Below, piece after piece: positions 25,394 to 35,814 of a stretch of 64,000 nucleotides of DNA; position 1 is the first letter of the stretch, and every line of letters begins with the position of its first letter. A program made the position numbers and the translations under genes. Source of the stretch: Butyrivibrio sp. NC2002 (lineage in GTDB: Bacteria > Bacillota > Clostridia > Lachnospirales > Lachnospiraceae); NCBI RefSeq assembly GCF_000702265.1, contig NZ_KL370880.1:832627-896626 (forward strand), written 5' to 3'. Under the pieces are notes generated by a model that worked only from the letters and a program-made list of their open reading frames with translations, was not told where the DNA came from and did no database searches.

Positions 25394-27814
25394 ATGGATG
25401 CATCATTATCATGGATAAAAGCATATGTACCGGATTTGAATGTGAGCGATCAGGAATTTCTTGATGCACTTACTTTATCCGGAACAAAGGGCGAGAATTA
25501 TCATCGCCTTGATAACAACCTTGAGAAAATTGTTGTTGGACAGATTGAAAAAATAGAGCAGCACCCTGATGCTGATAAACTTGTTATCTGCCAGGTTAAC
25601 GTAGGAACTGAAAAGGTTCAGATCGTTACAGGCGCAAATAACATGAAGGAAGGGGACAAGGTTCCCGTAGTTCTTGACGGAGGAAGAGTTGCAGGCGGAC
25701 ATGACGGAGGCCCTAACCCTGAGAACGGAATCAAGATCAAAGCAGGTAAGCTTCGCGGAGTAGAGAGCTTTGGTATGATGTGCTCAATAGAAGAGCTTGG
25801 TTCTTCCAAAGACTTCTATCCCAATGCACCTGAAGAAGGTCTTTACATCTTCCCTGAGGATACAGAAGTTGGAGCAGATGCTGTTGAAGTTCTCGGACTT
25901 CACGACACAGTATTTGAGTTTGAAGTAACAAGTAACCGTGTAGACTGCTACAGCATTCTCGGTATCGCAAGAGAAGCAGCAGCTACCTTCAAGCTTCCTT
26001 TCAAGGCTCCCGAAGTTAAGGTTGAGGAAACCAGTGAAAAAGCTTCTGATTATATTTCGGTTGAAGTGCAGGATACAGACCTTTGCTCACGTTACTGTGC
26101 AAGAGTCTGCACAGACATCAAGGTTGGTCCTTCACCTGAATGGATGCAGAGAAGACTTGCATCATGCGGCGTAAGACCTATAAACAACCTCGTAGATATC
26201 ACAAACTACGTAATGCTTGAGTATGGTCAGCCTATGCATGCGTTTGACCTTTCAACTATTGCAGGAAACAAGATAGTAGTTAAGAGAGCAAAAGACGGTG
26301 AGAAGTTCGTAACTCTTGACGGTCAGGAGAGAACTCTTGATAAAGATGTACTTATGATCTGCGACGGAGAAAAGGAAGTTGCTATCGGCGGTATCATGGG
26401 CGGTGAAAACTCAATGATCACAGGTGACGTTAAGACAGTTCTTTTTGAGGCAGCTACATTTAACGGACCCAACATCAGAAAGAGTGCAAAGAGAATCGGT
26501 CTTCGTACTGATGCATCAGGATTCTTCGAAAAAGGTCTTGATCCCAATAATGCTGAGGCTGCAATCAACAGAGCTTGCCAGCTCGTAAATGAACTTGGCT
26601 GCGGAAAAGTTGTTTCAGGAATGGTAGAAGCAGGCCTTCCCATTAAGCCTCTTAAAAGAATAAAGTTTGAGCCCGACAGGATCAACAAGCTCCTTGGAAC
26701 AGACATTGATGAACAGACAATGCTTGAAATCTTCAAGAGAGAAGAGCTTGAGTATGATGAAAAGACTAACGAAATTGTAGTTCCCAGCTTCAGACAGGAT
26801 CTTATCGGCATGTGCGATATAGCTGAGGAAGTTGCAAGATTCTACGGATATGACAAGATACCTTCAACACTTCCCAAGAATGCTCCCACAACAGGTAAGC
26901 TTACATTCAAGATGAATGTTGAAAAGACAGCAAGAGAAGTCGCACAGTTCTGCGGATTCTCACAGGCTTACGGATACTCATTTGAGAGCCCCAAGGTATT
27001 TGACAAGCTCCTTCTTGCTGAGGATGCACCTGAAAGAAATGCTATAAAGATTTCTAATCCTTTAGGTGAAGACTTCTCAATTATGAGAACAATTCCCCTT
27101 AATGTTATCCTTACAAGCCTTGCTACAAACTACAAGCGCAGAAATAAGGATGTAAGACTCTACGAGCTTGCAAATATTTATATTGCTAAGGAGCTTCCTC
27201 TTAAGGATCTTCCGGATGAGAGATCACAGTTTGTTCTTGGCTTCTATGGCGAGGGAGATTTCTTCACAATGAAGGGCGTTTGCGAAGAATTCCTTGGACA
27301 GATTGGAATGGCTGATGACCTTTCCTATGAGCCAAAGGCAGGTAAGCCTTTCCTTCATCCCGGAAGACAGGCGCTTATACAGTATAAGAACGAAACACTT
27401 GGATATCTTGGTGAAGTACATCCTGAGGTACTTGATAATTACGGAATCGGCCAAAGAGCATATATTGCAGTGATCGATATCCCTGCAGTTCTTCCTCATG
27501 CTTCATACAGCAGAGTATATTCAGGTATTGCAAAGTTCCCTGCTGTTACAAGAGATATCAGTATGGTTGTTCCTACAGATGTTCTTGCAGGAGACATTGA
27601 AAAGATGATCAGACAAAGAGGCGGAAAGAAGCTTGAGACTCTTGAACTCTTTGATATCTACGAAGGCGCTCAGATTGAAGCAGGATTTAAATCAATGGCA
27701 TATTCACTTTCATTCAGAGACAAGGAAAAGACACTTGAAGATGATGAAGTAAATTCAGCAATGAAGAAAATCCTTAACGGTCTTGAAAGCCTCGGAATCT
27801 CTCTTAGAAGCTGA
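25394..27814 (+). CDS. pheT: Phenylalanyl-tRNA synthetase beta subunit
   Basis: The 806-residue beta subunit binds tRNA and edits mischarged Tyr. Domains in order: N-terminal part, tRNA-binding OB domain (~40-150, GQIEKIEQHPDADKL), B3/4 editing domain (~210-390), B5 (~405-475), core class II-like domain, and C-terminal FDX-ACB domain (KFPAVTRDISMVVPT onward). AAAGGAG precedes the ATG. Co-transcribed with pheS; strong terminator after it. Confidence 0.97.
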   Translation: MDASLSWIKAYVPDLNVSDQEFLDALTLSGTKGENYHRLDNNLEKIVVGQIEKIEQHPDADKLVICQVNVGTEKVQIVTGANNMKEGDKVPVVLDGGRVAGGHDGGPNPENGIKIKAGKLRGVESFGMMCSIEELGSSKDFYPNAPEEGLYIFPEDTEVGADAVEVLGLHDTVFEFEVTSNRVDCYSILGIAREAAATFKLPFKAPEVKVEETSEKASDYISVEVQDTDLCSRYCARVCTDIKVGPSPEWMQRRLASCGVRPINNLVDITNYVMLEYGQPMHAFDLSTIAGNKIVVKRAKDGEKFVTLDGQERTLDKDVLMICDGEKEVAIGGIMGGENSMITGDVKTVLFEAATFNGPNIRKSAKRIGLRTDASGFFEKGLDPNNAEAAINRACQLVNELGCGKVVSGMVEAGLPIKPLKRIKFEPDRINKLLGTDIDEQTMLEIFKREELEYDEKTNEIVVPSFRQDLIGMCDIAEEVARFYGYDKIPSTLPKNAPTTGKLTFKMNVEKTAREVAQFCGFSQAYGYSFESPKVFDKLLLAEDAPERNAIKISNPLGEDFSIMRTIPLNVILTSLATNYKRRNKDVRLYELANIYIAKELPLKDLPDERSQFVLGFYGEGDFFTMKGVCEEFLGQIGMADDLSYEPKAGKPFLHPGRQALIQYKNETLGYLGEVHPEVLDNYGIGQRAYIAVIDIPAVLPHASYSRVYSGIAKFPAVTRDISMVVPTDVLAGDIEKMIRQRGGKKLETLELFDIYEGAQIEAGFKSMAYSLSFRDKEKTLEDDEVNSAMKKILNGLESLGISLRS

Positions 27815-27842
27815 TCAATAAATTCATAGGCATTAAAGATAC

Positions 27843-27878
27843 AGAACCCGGCACAGAACAATGTGCCGGGTTCTTTTT
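27843..27878 (+). terminator. Terminator after pheT
   Basis: AGAACCCGGCACA (27843-27855) pairs perfectly with TGTGCCGGGTTCT (27862-27874), then TTTTT. It ends the pheST operon. Confidence 0.93.
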
Positions 27879-27965
27879 AATAGTTAAATCATAGTGAAAA
27901 AGTATGTTGATTTTATTACTTTACTGTGGTAACGTATTAAAAAATGTTTGTTGAGGAGGAGCAAA

Positions 27966-29492
27966 ATGGCTACACATTATATCTTGGGTATTGTTATCGT
28001 GCTGTATCTTGCGATGATGATCCTTATCGGAGTTATTTTTTCAAAGGGAAATGATGATGCGGGAGATTTTTATCTTGGCGGAAGAAAACTGGGGCCTCTC
28101 GTAACAGCTATGAGTGCGGAAGCATCTGACATGAGCAGCTGGCTGCTTCTTGGTATCCCGGGACTTGCTTATTTGACGGGTATGGCTGATGCGACATGGA
28201 CCATAATAGGTCTTGCTATCGGAACATATTTAAACTGGCTTTTTGTTGCTGCAAGGCTCAGAAAATATACCGAAAAGATCGGGGCAATAACAATTCCCGA
28301 GTACTTTGCTGCAAGATACAAGGATGAGAAAAATATCATAACCCTGATATCAGCAGTTGTTATCGTGATCTTCTTTATTCCTTATGTTGCATCAGGTTTT
28401 GCAGCATGCGGAAAGCTTTTCAATACCTTATTCGGGATCAATTACCTGTTTGCAATGATCGTCAGTGCCATCATTATTGCACTTTACTGCTCACTTGGCG
28501 GATTCAAGGCAGTCTGCATGACAGACCTTGTTCAGAGTATTGCGATGACAATATCGCTTATTATTGTCATCTTCTTTGGAATAAACCAGGCGGGAGGAGT
28601 AGACGCGGTAATAGACAATGCAAAATCCCTTCCCGGATATTTCAGCATTACAAATATATATGACCCCGTCAGCAAGACTTCTACTCCATACGGCGCTCTT
28701 ACTGCATGTTCGATGCTTGCCTGGGGACTTGGATATTTTGGAATGCCCCATATCCTTGTTCGTTTTATGGCTATAAGTGATGAGAAAAAGATTGCCCTGT
28801 CCAGAAGAGTTGCAAGTGTGTGGGTTGTAATTGCTATGTTTGTTGCTCTTTCAATCGGAGTTATAGGACTTGCAATGAGTACAAATGGCAAGATTCCTGT
28901 TCTTGAAGGAAGTGGCAATTCAGAGAGAGTTATTATCTATATCACAAATCTGATGAGTACATATGGAATCCCGGCATCGATAATTGCAGGAATCATTCTT
29001 TCCGGTATTCTGGCTGCAACAATGTCTACAGCGGATTCACAGCTTCTTGCTTCTGCATCTGCTATTTCTGCCGATCTCATTCAGGCTTTCGGCAAAAAGA
29101 AGCTTGATGATGAAACACAGGTTAAGGTAGCAAAGGTTACTGTTGTGCTTATCTCTATTATCGCTATATTTATAGCAAGAGACCCGGATTCATCTGTGTT
29201 CCAGATCGTATCATTTGCATGGGCAGGTTTTGGTGCAGCATTTGGCCCTGTTGTCTTGCTTTCGCTTTTCTGGAAGAGATCTAATCTGCAGGGCGCACTT
29301 GCAGGAATGATCACGGGTGGTGCATTTGTATTTATCTGGAAGTATGGAATTGCTAAACTGGGTGGAGGTTTTGCAATATATGAACTTCTTCCTGCTTTTG
29401 CAATTGCACTTGTTGTAAATGTCGTAGTGAGCCTTTTGACAAAAGCTCCTGATAGAGAGGTAGTAAATACATTTGAAAACCTATATAATTAA
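27966..29492 (+). CDS. putP: Sodium/proline symporter
   Basis: Sodium:solute symporter with about 13 membrane helices, 508 residues. The family segment LVTAMSAEASDMSSWLLLG early in the protein and the later STADSQLLASASA sodium-site region match PutP proline transporters. The ATG at 27966 is chosen because GAGGAGG lies six bases before it; an in-frame TTG at 27948 would put that site inside the gene. Single gene after the pheT terminator, 40 bases before the MATE gene. Confidence 0.9.
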   Translation: MATHYILGIVIVLYLAMMILIGVIFSKGNDDAGDFYLGGRKLGPLVTAMSAEASDMSSWLLLGIPGLAYLTGMADATWTIIGLAIGTYLNWLFVAARLRKYTEKIGAITIPEYFAARYKDEKNIITLISAVVIVIFFIPYVASGFAACGKLFNTLFGINYLFAMIVSAIIIALYCSLGGFKAVCMTDLVQSIAMTISLIIVIFFGINQAGGVDAVIDNAKSLPGYFSITNIYDPVSKTSTPYGALTACSMLAWGLGYFGMPHILVRFMAISDEKKIALSRRVASVWVVIAMFVALSIGVIGLAMSTNGKIPVLEGSGNSERVIIYITNLMSTYGIPASIIAGIILSGILAATMSTADSQLLASASAISADLIQAFGKKKLDDETQVKVAKVTVVLISIIAIFIARDPDSSVFQIVSFAWAGFGAAFGPVVLLSLFWKRSNLQGALAGMITGGAFVFIWKYGIAKLGGGFAIYELLPAFAIALVVNVVVSLLTKAPDREVVNTFENLYN

Positions 29493-29532
29493 ATCAAAAA
29501 TTTGATAAGGATAATATTTTAAGAGTATAGGT

Positions 29533-30909
29533 ATGAATATTAAGAGTATTTTTGCCCCGGTTGATATGACGGAGGGGCATCCTGTAAAGCAAATAGTTAA
29601 ATTTACGATTCCTATGCTGCTGGGCAATGTAGCTCAGCAGCTTTATAACACAGTAGACAGTATTATAGTCGGAAGATTTGTAGGCGATAATGCACTTGCC
29701 GCTGTTGGAAGTGCAGGACCGCTGCTTAATCTGATGCTGGTTCTCTTTATGGGAATTGCGGTAGGCGCATCCATCATGGTTTCCCAGTATTTTGGTGCCA
29801 GAAGAAGAGAAGAATTATCCAGAACTATCGGTGCAAGTGTAACACTGACCGGTATAGCATCACTGTTTATCATGATTGTAGGACCGCTTATTACGAGACC
29901 TATACTAGAGCTTCTTGGAACTCCGGGGAGCATAATAGACTGGTGTACAAGTTATCTGTGGATTATTTTTATAGGTATAGCAGGCGGTGGATATTACAAC
30001 ATCATGAGCGGTGTTTTAAGAGGCCTTGGAGATTCAATATCAGCACTCATATACCTGCTTGTAGCAACTGTTCTTAATATCATTCTTGATCTTGTCTTTG
30101 TGGCATATTTTGGAATGGGAGTTGCCGGAGTTGCACTTGCTACGGTTATAGCGCAGTTTGTATCTGCTATATTATCCATACGCAAGCTCACTCAGATGAC
30201 CGATGTATTTGATATGAAAAAGGAATACCTTATTCCTGAGAAGTACTACACAGGGAATCTCATAAGACTAGGACTTCCTTCAGGTGTGACACAGGCTATC
30301 TTTTCAATGTCAATGATAGTTGTTCAGAATCTGACCAACACATTCGGAGAGCAGTATATAGCCGCCAACGTAATAGTTATGAGAGTTGACGGCTTCGTAA
30401 TGCTTCCTGCTTTTTCATTTGGATCTGCGATGACCACGTTTGCGGGTCAGAATATCGGTGCAGGAAAAGTTGACCGCGTTGAGCATGGCGCAAGGAACGG
30501 CACACTCGTTGCGATGGGAATATCCGCGGTGCTCTCAGTTATGATCCTTATATTTGGAAAATTCATAATGGGGATATTTACAAGCACACAGGATCTTATC
30601 AATTTGAGCTATAACATGATGTGCATCCTTATTATAGGTTATATTGCCATGGAGGTAACTCAGTGCTTGTCAGGTATAATGAGAGGCGCGGGAGATACGA
30701 TGACGCCCATGTGGATATCAATGTTTTCTGCGATAATAATGAGAGTGCCGCTTGCTTATTTATTTGTAAATATGACCAAGACACCGCAGCTTCCGCAGGG
30801 TAACTGCTATATGATGCAGGTGTCCATGCTTGTTACCTGGACACTTGGCGCGTTTATCACCTTCCTTATGTACAAGGTCGGAAGGTGGAAAAATAAAGCT
30901 ATTTCGTAA
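29533..30909 (+). CDS. MATE family efflux transporter
   Basis: Twelve-helix MATE exporter of 458 residues. The N-terminal PMLLGNVAQQLYNTVDSIIVG and GDNALAAVGSAGPLLNL are typical of the DinF/NorM-like clostridial group, and the related repeat is seen in the second half (GLPSGVTQAIFSMSM). It exports cationic drugs or metabolites using sodium or protons. Substrate unknown. A possible operon with putP, 40 bases apart, though no clear RBS stands out (GTATAGGT). Confidence 0.88.
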   Translation: MNIKSIFAPVDMTEGHPVKQIVKFTIPMLLGNVAQQLYNTVDSIIVGRFVGDNALAAVGSAGPLLNLMLVLFMGIAVGASIMVSQYFGARRREELSRTIGASVTLTGIASLFIMIVGPLITRPILELLGTPGSIIDWCTSYLWIIFIGIAGGGYYNIMSGVLRGLGDSISALIYLLVATVLNIILDLVFVAYFGMGVAGVALATVIAQFVSAILSIRKLTQMTDVFDMKKEYLIPEKYYTGNLIRLGLPSGVTQAIFSMSMIVVQNLTNTFGEQYIAANVIVMRVDGFVMLPAFSFGSAMTTFAGQNIGAGKVDRVEHGARNGTLVAMGISAVLSVMILIFGKFIMGIFTSTQDLINLSYNMMCILIIGYIAMEVTQCLSGIMRGAGDTMTPMWISMFSAIIMRVPLAYLFVNMTKTPQLPQGNCYMMQVSMLVTWTLGAFITFLMYKVGRWKNKAIS

Positions 30910-30947
30910 ATACAAATGCTTTTAGCTAAATTTGCAGAACTTGCATT

Positions 30948-31841
30948 TTACATAGTCTTGGACTTTTGATGAAACATCTTGTATTCGAAAGGAGTGACTT
31001 CATATTTTTTCTTAAAATATGTTATGAAGGCACTGGTGCTGGGAAATGATAAAAGGTCTGATATCGCGGAAACTGAGATGTCTGATATTTCAAGTGCGTG
31101 TGCCGCATAATCAAGCTTTTGATTTCTTATAAATTCTATTGGACGTATGGACAACTCCTGTTCAAAAATCTTGGAAATATAGCCCTCACTTTTGCCTGTG
31201 ATAGATGACAGGTCTGTGAGGGTTATTTTATCGTGAAGGTGTCTGTAAATATACTCGCAGCATTTTTTTACATAGAGTCCGCAGTTTCTGTATTTGTAAT
31301 TTGAAACCTGATAAGTAAAATCGTAGAGGGCACAAGTTTGCAGGATGTTGAGCTTTTGGATGTCTCTTTCCATAAGGCTGTATTTGATGTAGTTGTCGCT
31401 AAGAGAGTATGCGATGTGGTCGGGAAGACCGCCATCAAGAGCAGCTCTTGTGTAGAGAGTGATACCACTTACAAACATGCTTATCGCCTGAGATAAGGGG
31501 TCATCGGATACTTCGCCTATGTCGTTAAATGAGCCGGGATCATAGTGGTTTGCAGTAGGGTCAAAGCTCTCTATAATGGTAAGTATCCTGGGGACATTTC
31601 CGGATGATATGTAGAACATAAGAGATTTCTCTGCGGCTCTCTTATAAGATATGGGATCGCCCAGACCTTCTGTTTCAAAAAAGACTTGCTCTTCAAAGCC
31701 TTTTAGTATTTTTGTTCTTATTTTTGCTACGGATTTGTCCGGAGTAAAACCTTTTTCTGCGATGACCCTCATGTCATCCATCAGTAATCTGTAGAGTTCA
31801 TCGGGCTTTTTGGGTTCCTGCTTTCTTGTGTTTTCTTTCAT
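30948..31841 (-). CDS. AraC-family transcriptional regulator
   Basis: A 297-residue regulator with two helix-turn-helix motifs in the last 100 residues (LTDLSSITGKSEGYISKIFE and ISAISDLLSFPSTSAFITYF-like, then KKKYEVTPFEYK). The N-terminal ~195 residues are an unrecognised, mostly helical sensor region. The ATG at 31841 has GAAGGTAG upstream; a TTG 12 codons earlier is in frame but weak. Divergent from the GH3 gene across 176 AT-rich bases, so it probably controls that gene. Convergent with the MATE gene. Confidence 0.85.
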   Translation of the reverse strand: MKENTRKQEPKKPDELYRLLMDDMRVIAEKGFTPDKSVAKIRTKILKGFEEQVFFETEGLGDPISYKRAAEKSLMFYISSGNVPRILTIIESFDPTANHYDPGSFNDIGEVSDDPLSQAISMFVSGITLYTRAALDGGLPDHIAYSLSDNYIKYSLMERDIQKLNILQTCALYDFTYQVSNYKYRNCGLYVKKCCEYIYRHLHDKITLTDLSSITGKSEGYISKIFEQELSIRPIEFIRNQKLDYAAHALEISDISVSAISDLLSFPSTSAFITYFKKKYEVTPFEYKMFHQKSKTM

Positions 31842-32017
31842 TTTTGCTACCTTCAAAGTATTTAAATTGACAACCAAAAAAATATATATTTATTCGATAT
31901 CATATATAAATATTTTATAAAAATGTTATGCTAATTTCAATCACGATATAAGTAGGAATATGGGGATATTCTTACTATGAAAAACAAAAAAACAAAATGT
32001 ATTGGAGAGGTTTTAAA

Positions 32018-34435
32018 ATGGAAAAATACGAACAGGAACATTTGGAACTGGTAAAAAAGACTGCAGCAGAGTGCACACTTTTTCTTAAAAAGGATGACAC
32101 ATTTCCGCTTACTGCACCTTGCAAAGTAGCTGCTTTTGGTAACGGTATCCGCCATACAATAAAGGGCGGAACAGGTTCAGGTGAAGTTAACAGCAGATTT
32201 TCAGTAAATGTAGAACAGGGTCTTAAGGATGCCGGATTTACAATTACTACAGAAAAATGGCTTGATGCCTTTGATGAAGTTCTGGTAGAAAATCACAAGA
32301 AGTTTGTAAAGAACTTAAAGGAAGAAGCTGCTGCACTGGGCGTTAATGCTCTGATGTACGGAATGGGCATGGTTCAGCCTGAACCTGAGCATGATCTTCC
32401 TCTTGACGGCGACGGTGATGTCTGTATCTATGTACTTGCCAGAAATTCAGGAGAAGGTAACGACAGAAAGCCCGAAAAGGGAGATGTACTTCTTACGGAT
32501 TCTGAGGCAAGAGATATAAATGCTCTTAATAAGAAGTTTGATAAGTTCTTACTTGTATTAAATGTTGGTGGTCCCGTTGACCTTACACCGGTACTTGATG
32601 TTAAAAATATTCTTCTTCTTTCACAGCTCGGAGTAGTTACCGGCAATGTTCTTACGGATATAGTACTCGGCAAAGTAAATCCTTCCGGAAAGCTTGCAAC
32701 AACCTGGGCAAAATGGGAAGACTACAGCACAATCGGTGATTTTGGCGATAAGGATGATGTCAATTACAAAGAGGGAATCTACGTTGGCTACAGATACTTT
32801 GACACAATGAATGTGAAGCCTATATTTGAATTCGGCTTTGGCAAATCCTACACAGAATTTGACGTAGAACCCACGGGGGCAACAAATAATAAGGATGAAA
32901 TAACAGTTAACGTTAAGGTAACAAATACAGGCAAGGTAAGCGGCAAAGAAGTAGTTCAGGTATACGTGGCATGTCCTTTGGGAAAACTGGATAAGCCTCT
33001 TAAGGATCTGGCAGCTTTTGTAAAGACAAAAGAACTTAAAGCAGGTGAGAGTGAAGTTGTAAGTGCCTCCTTCAAGCTTTCAGACCTCGCATCCTATGAC
33101 GAGGAAACCGCAAGTTATATTCTTGATAAAGGAAACTATGTAGTTTGCGCAGGCAACAGTTCAAGAAATGTTAAGGGTGTGGCAGCCATAGTTCTTGCAG
33201 ATACGGTTACTACACTTAAGGCAAGGAACTGTCTTGGAACTCCGGGATTTAAGGATTTTGTTCCCACAAATAAGAATGAAATCACTATTGACGGACTTGC
33301 AAAGATTGAGCTTTCAGCATCTGATTTTGAGACTGTTTCAGTAAAATATGATGCGGACTATCCTGTAGATGATATCATCGCAGCACTTTCTGATGAAGAA
33401 CTCGCATTTATTAACACAGGTGCTTTTGATCCCAAAAAGACAGGAATGGAAGTAATAGGTAATGCATCATTTGCTGTTGCAGGTGCAGCAGGAGAGACAA
33501 CAACTCTTTATAAGGATAAGGGCATAAAGAGTATGGTTATGGCTGATGGCCCTGCAGGTCTTCGTCTTAACAAAGAATACTATGAAGACGAAAACGGTGT
33601 TCACGGTATAGGTTCAAATCTTGAGAGTATGTTTGAGCTTATGGATGATGAAGAAAAGGCTGCAGCTGCAGAGATGGCAAAAAAAGCTGCGCCTAAGGAA
33701 GGCACGGTTATAAAAGAGCAGTATGCAACAGCTATTCCGATTGGAACAGCGATTGCTCAGAGCTACAACTATGATCTTGCAAAATGCTACGGTGATATGG
33801 TAGGAAAGGAAATGGAGAGATTCCACGTTCAGCTTTGGCTTGCTCCCGCCCTTAATATTCACAGAAGTATTCTTTGCGGAAGAAACTTTGAGTACTATTC
33901 AGAAGATCCTCTTGTTGCAGGAATGTTTGCGGCTGCTATTACAGAGGGCGTACAAAGCCATAAGGGATGCGGAACAACAATTAAGCACTATGCAGCAAAC
34001 AATGCAGAGACAAACAGATATAATAGCAACAGCCATGTATCAGAGAGAGCTATGAGAGAAATCTATCTTAAGGGATTTGGTATCTGCGTAAGAAAGACTC
34101 AGCCCAAGGCTGTTATGACATCCTATAACCTCTTAAACGGCCAGCATACTTCTGAGCACAGAGGACTTATTGAGGATATTTTGAGAAGCGAGTATGGATA
34201 CGAAGGTATAGTAATGACTGACTGGGTTGTTGATATGCTTTCAGCTTCCAACGAGAATAAATACAGAGGAGCTCTTGCAGCAGAAGTTGTAAAAGCAGGC
34301 GGAGATTTGTTTATGCCCGGTTGCCAGAAGGATTTTGATGGTATAATGAAAGGACTTGCTGACGGCTCAATTTCAAGGAAGCAGATTCAGCAGAATGCAA
34401 CCAGAGTATACAGAATGGCAGAACAGCTTTCATAA
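32018..34435 (+). CDS. GH3 beta-glucosidase with swapped domain order
   Basis: Family 3 glycoside hydrolase, 805 residues, no signal peptide, so it acts on imported cello- or xylo-oligosaccharides. Domain order is reversed from the usual: the alpha/beta sandwich comes first (1-~250), then a fibronectin III-like domain (~281-370, VTNTGKVSGKEVVQVYV). The catalytic TIM barrel is C-terminal (from ~505, MADGPAGLRL, then LAPALNIHRSILCGRNFEYY and KHYAANNAETNR). The nucleophile Asp lies in GIVMTDW near 731-737. Butyrivibrio and Ruminococcus beta-glucosidases show this order. GGAGAGG precedes ATG 32018; ATG 31997 is in frame but lacks a site. Its stop overlaps the next MATE start by one base. Confidence 0.93.
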   Translation: MEKYEQEHLELVKKTAAECTLFLKKDDTFPLTAPCKVAAFGNGIRHTIKGGTGSGEVNSRFSVNVEQGLKDAGFTITTEKWLDAFDEVLVENHKKFVKNLKEEAAALGVNALMYGMGMVQPEPEHDLPLDGDGDVCIYVLARNSGEGNDRKPEKGDVLLTDSEARDINALNKKFDKFLLVLNVGGPVDLTPVLDVKNILLLSQLGVVTGNVLTDIVLGKVNPSGKLATTWAKWEDYSTIGDFGDKDDVNYKEGIYVGYRYFDTMNVKPIFEFGFGKSYTEFDVEPTGATNNKDEITVNVKVTNTGKVSGKEVVQVYVACPLGKLDKPLKDLAAFVKTKELKAGESEVVSASFKLSDLASYDEETASYILDKGNYVVCAGNSSRNVKGVAAIVLADTVTTLKARNCLGTPGFKDFVPTNKNEITIDGLAKIELSASDFETVSVKYDADYPVDDIIAALSDEELAFINTGAFDPKKTGMEVIGNASFAVAGAAGETTTLYKDKGIKSMVMADGPAGLRLNKEYYEDENGVHGIGSNLESMFELMDDEEKAAAAEMAKKAAPKEGTVIKEQYATAIPIGTAIAQSYNYDLAKCYGDMVGKEMERFHVQLWLAPALNIHRSILCGRNFEYYSEDPLVAGMFAAAITEGVQSHKGCGTTIKHYAANNAETNRYNSNSHVSERAMREIYLKGFGICVRKTQPKAVMTSYNLLNGQHTSEHRGLIEDILRSEYGYEGIVMTDWVVDMLSASNENKYRGALAAEVVKAGGDLFMPGCQKDFDGIMKGLADGSISRKQIQQNATRVYRMAEQLS

Positions 34436-35793
34436 TGGAAAAACTATTTAGCGATAAAGAATTTTATAACAAACTCATAAGATTGACACTTCCCATAGCT
34501 TTTCAAAGTCTGATGCTGGCGGCAGTTGCTGCAGCAGATGCGATAATGCTGGGAAGAATAGAACAAGACCAAATGGCGGCGGTATCACTTGCAACCCAGA
34601 TTCAGTTTGTTCAGAACATGATTCTGGGTGCAGCGACTGCTGCGGGAGCCATTCTTGGTGCGCAGTATTACGGGAAAAAGGACAATGATTCCATAAATAA
34701 AGTATTTGCGATAATGGTCAGGATTGTCGGAATTTTTTCTCTTATAACTGCGGCGGGATGCCTTCTTATTCCTGAGCATTTGATGCACATATTTGCAAGT
34801 GACAAGACACTTATTGCAATCGGTGCATCATACCTTAGGATTGCGGCATGGTCTTATTTTCTGACAGGTATATCCGAGAGTTACCTTGTTGTTATGAGGG
34901 TAACAAATCATGTAAACAGAAGTGCGCTTATAAGTACCGGAGTTGTTGTTCTTAACATTATACTTAACTCCATATTTATATTCGGAATGTTCGGGCTTCC
35001 GGCAATGGGGGCAAACGGCGCAGCCCTTGCTACTCTTATTTCCAGAATAGTTGAGATTATATGGGCTGTAAGTTCCGCACATCAAAAAGGATTTTTGCAT
35101 CCGAATTACAGCTATATATTTAAATTCTTTAAGGGACTGGAAAAGGACTTTATCAAAGTTGCACTACCGCTTCTTGGAGGTGGTCTCTTCTGGGGTGTTG
35201 GATTTACCTCCTACACCGCTATAATGGGACATCTTGGAAGCGATGCGGCGGCAGCCAATTCCGTAGCAGCAGTAGTGAGAGATCTTTTCTGTTGTATGTG
35301 TAACGGAATAAGCAGTGCCGGCGGAATTATGGTAGGAAATGAACTTGGAGCAGGAAGACTTGATAAGGGTAAGACCTACGGAATCAGACTTGCAAAGATA
35401 TCCTATATTATAGGATTTTTATGTACTGGGCTTGTACTTCTTGTTACGGCACCTGTAGTCAGCTTTATGAAGCTTACACCCGTGGCCAGGCAGTATCTTG
35501 TGGGAATGATGATTGTAATGGCAGTCTATATGATAGGCAGATGCGTTAACACAATCATTATAAACGGGATATTCGGAGCAGGCGGAGATACATTATTTGA
35601 CGTTTACAGTCTTGCTGTAACCATGTGGTGTCTGGCAATACCTACGGCGCTTCTGGGGGCATTTGTATTTCACTGGCCGGTGGTTTTGGTTTATGCCTGT
35701 ACCTGTCTTGATGAAGTCGGCAAGATACCCTGGGTAATGTATCATTTCAAAAAGTATAAATGGGTCAAAGATTTGACAAGAGAAAGGGCGTAA
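34435..35793 (+). CDS. MATE family transporter coupled to the GH3 gene
   Basis: Multi-helix MATE protein of 452 residues, not closely alike to the other MATE here. It starts at ATG 34435, whose A is the last base of the GH3 stop, so translation is coupled. It begins MEKLFSDKEFYNKLIRLTLP and has LMLAAVAAADAIMLGR and NGAALATLISRIVEIIW, both typical. Substrate unknown; coupling to a sugar hydrolase suggests export of an inhibitory sugar, aglycone or phenolic released by hydrolysis (inference). Confidence 0.88.
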   Translation: MEKLFSDKEFYNKLIRLTLPIAFQSLMLAAVAAADAIMLGRIEQDQMAAVSLATQIQFVQNMILGAATAAGAILGAQYYGKKDNDSINKVFAIMVRIVGIFSLITAAGCLLIPEHLMHIFASDKTLIAIGASYLRIAAWSYFLTGISESYLVVMRVTNHVNRSALISTGVVVLNIILNSIFIFGMFGLPAMGANGAALATLISRIVEIIWAVSSAHQKGFLHPNYSYIFKFFKGLEKDFIKVALPLLGGGLFWGVGFTSYTAIMGHLGSDAAAANSVAAVVRDLFCCMCNGISSAGGIMVGNELGAGRLDKGKTYGIRLAKISYIIGFLCTGLVLLVTAPVVSFMKLTPVARQYLVGMMIVMAVYMIGRCVNTIIINGIFGAGGDTLFDVYSLAVTMWCLAIPTALLGAFVFHWPVVLVYACTCLDEVGKIPWVMYHFKKYKWVKDLTRERA

Positions 35794-35808
35794 CATTTGT
35801 TACGCCCT
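35785..35808. terminator. Convergent hairpin at the MATE stop
   Basis: AGGGCGTAAC (35785-35794) and GTTACGCCCT (35799-35808) form a perfect stem around ATTT, overlapping the MATE stop codon and ending just before the convergent AraC stop. It could end transcripts from both sides. Confidence 0.6.
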
Positions 35809-35814
35809 ATACAT

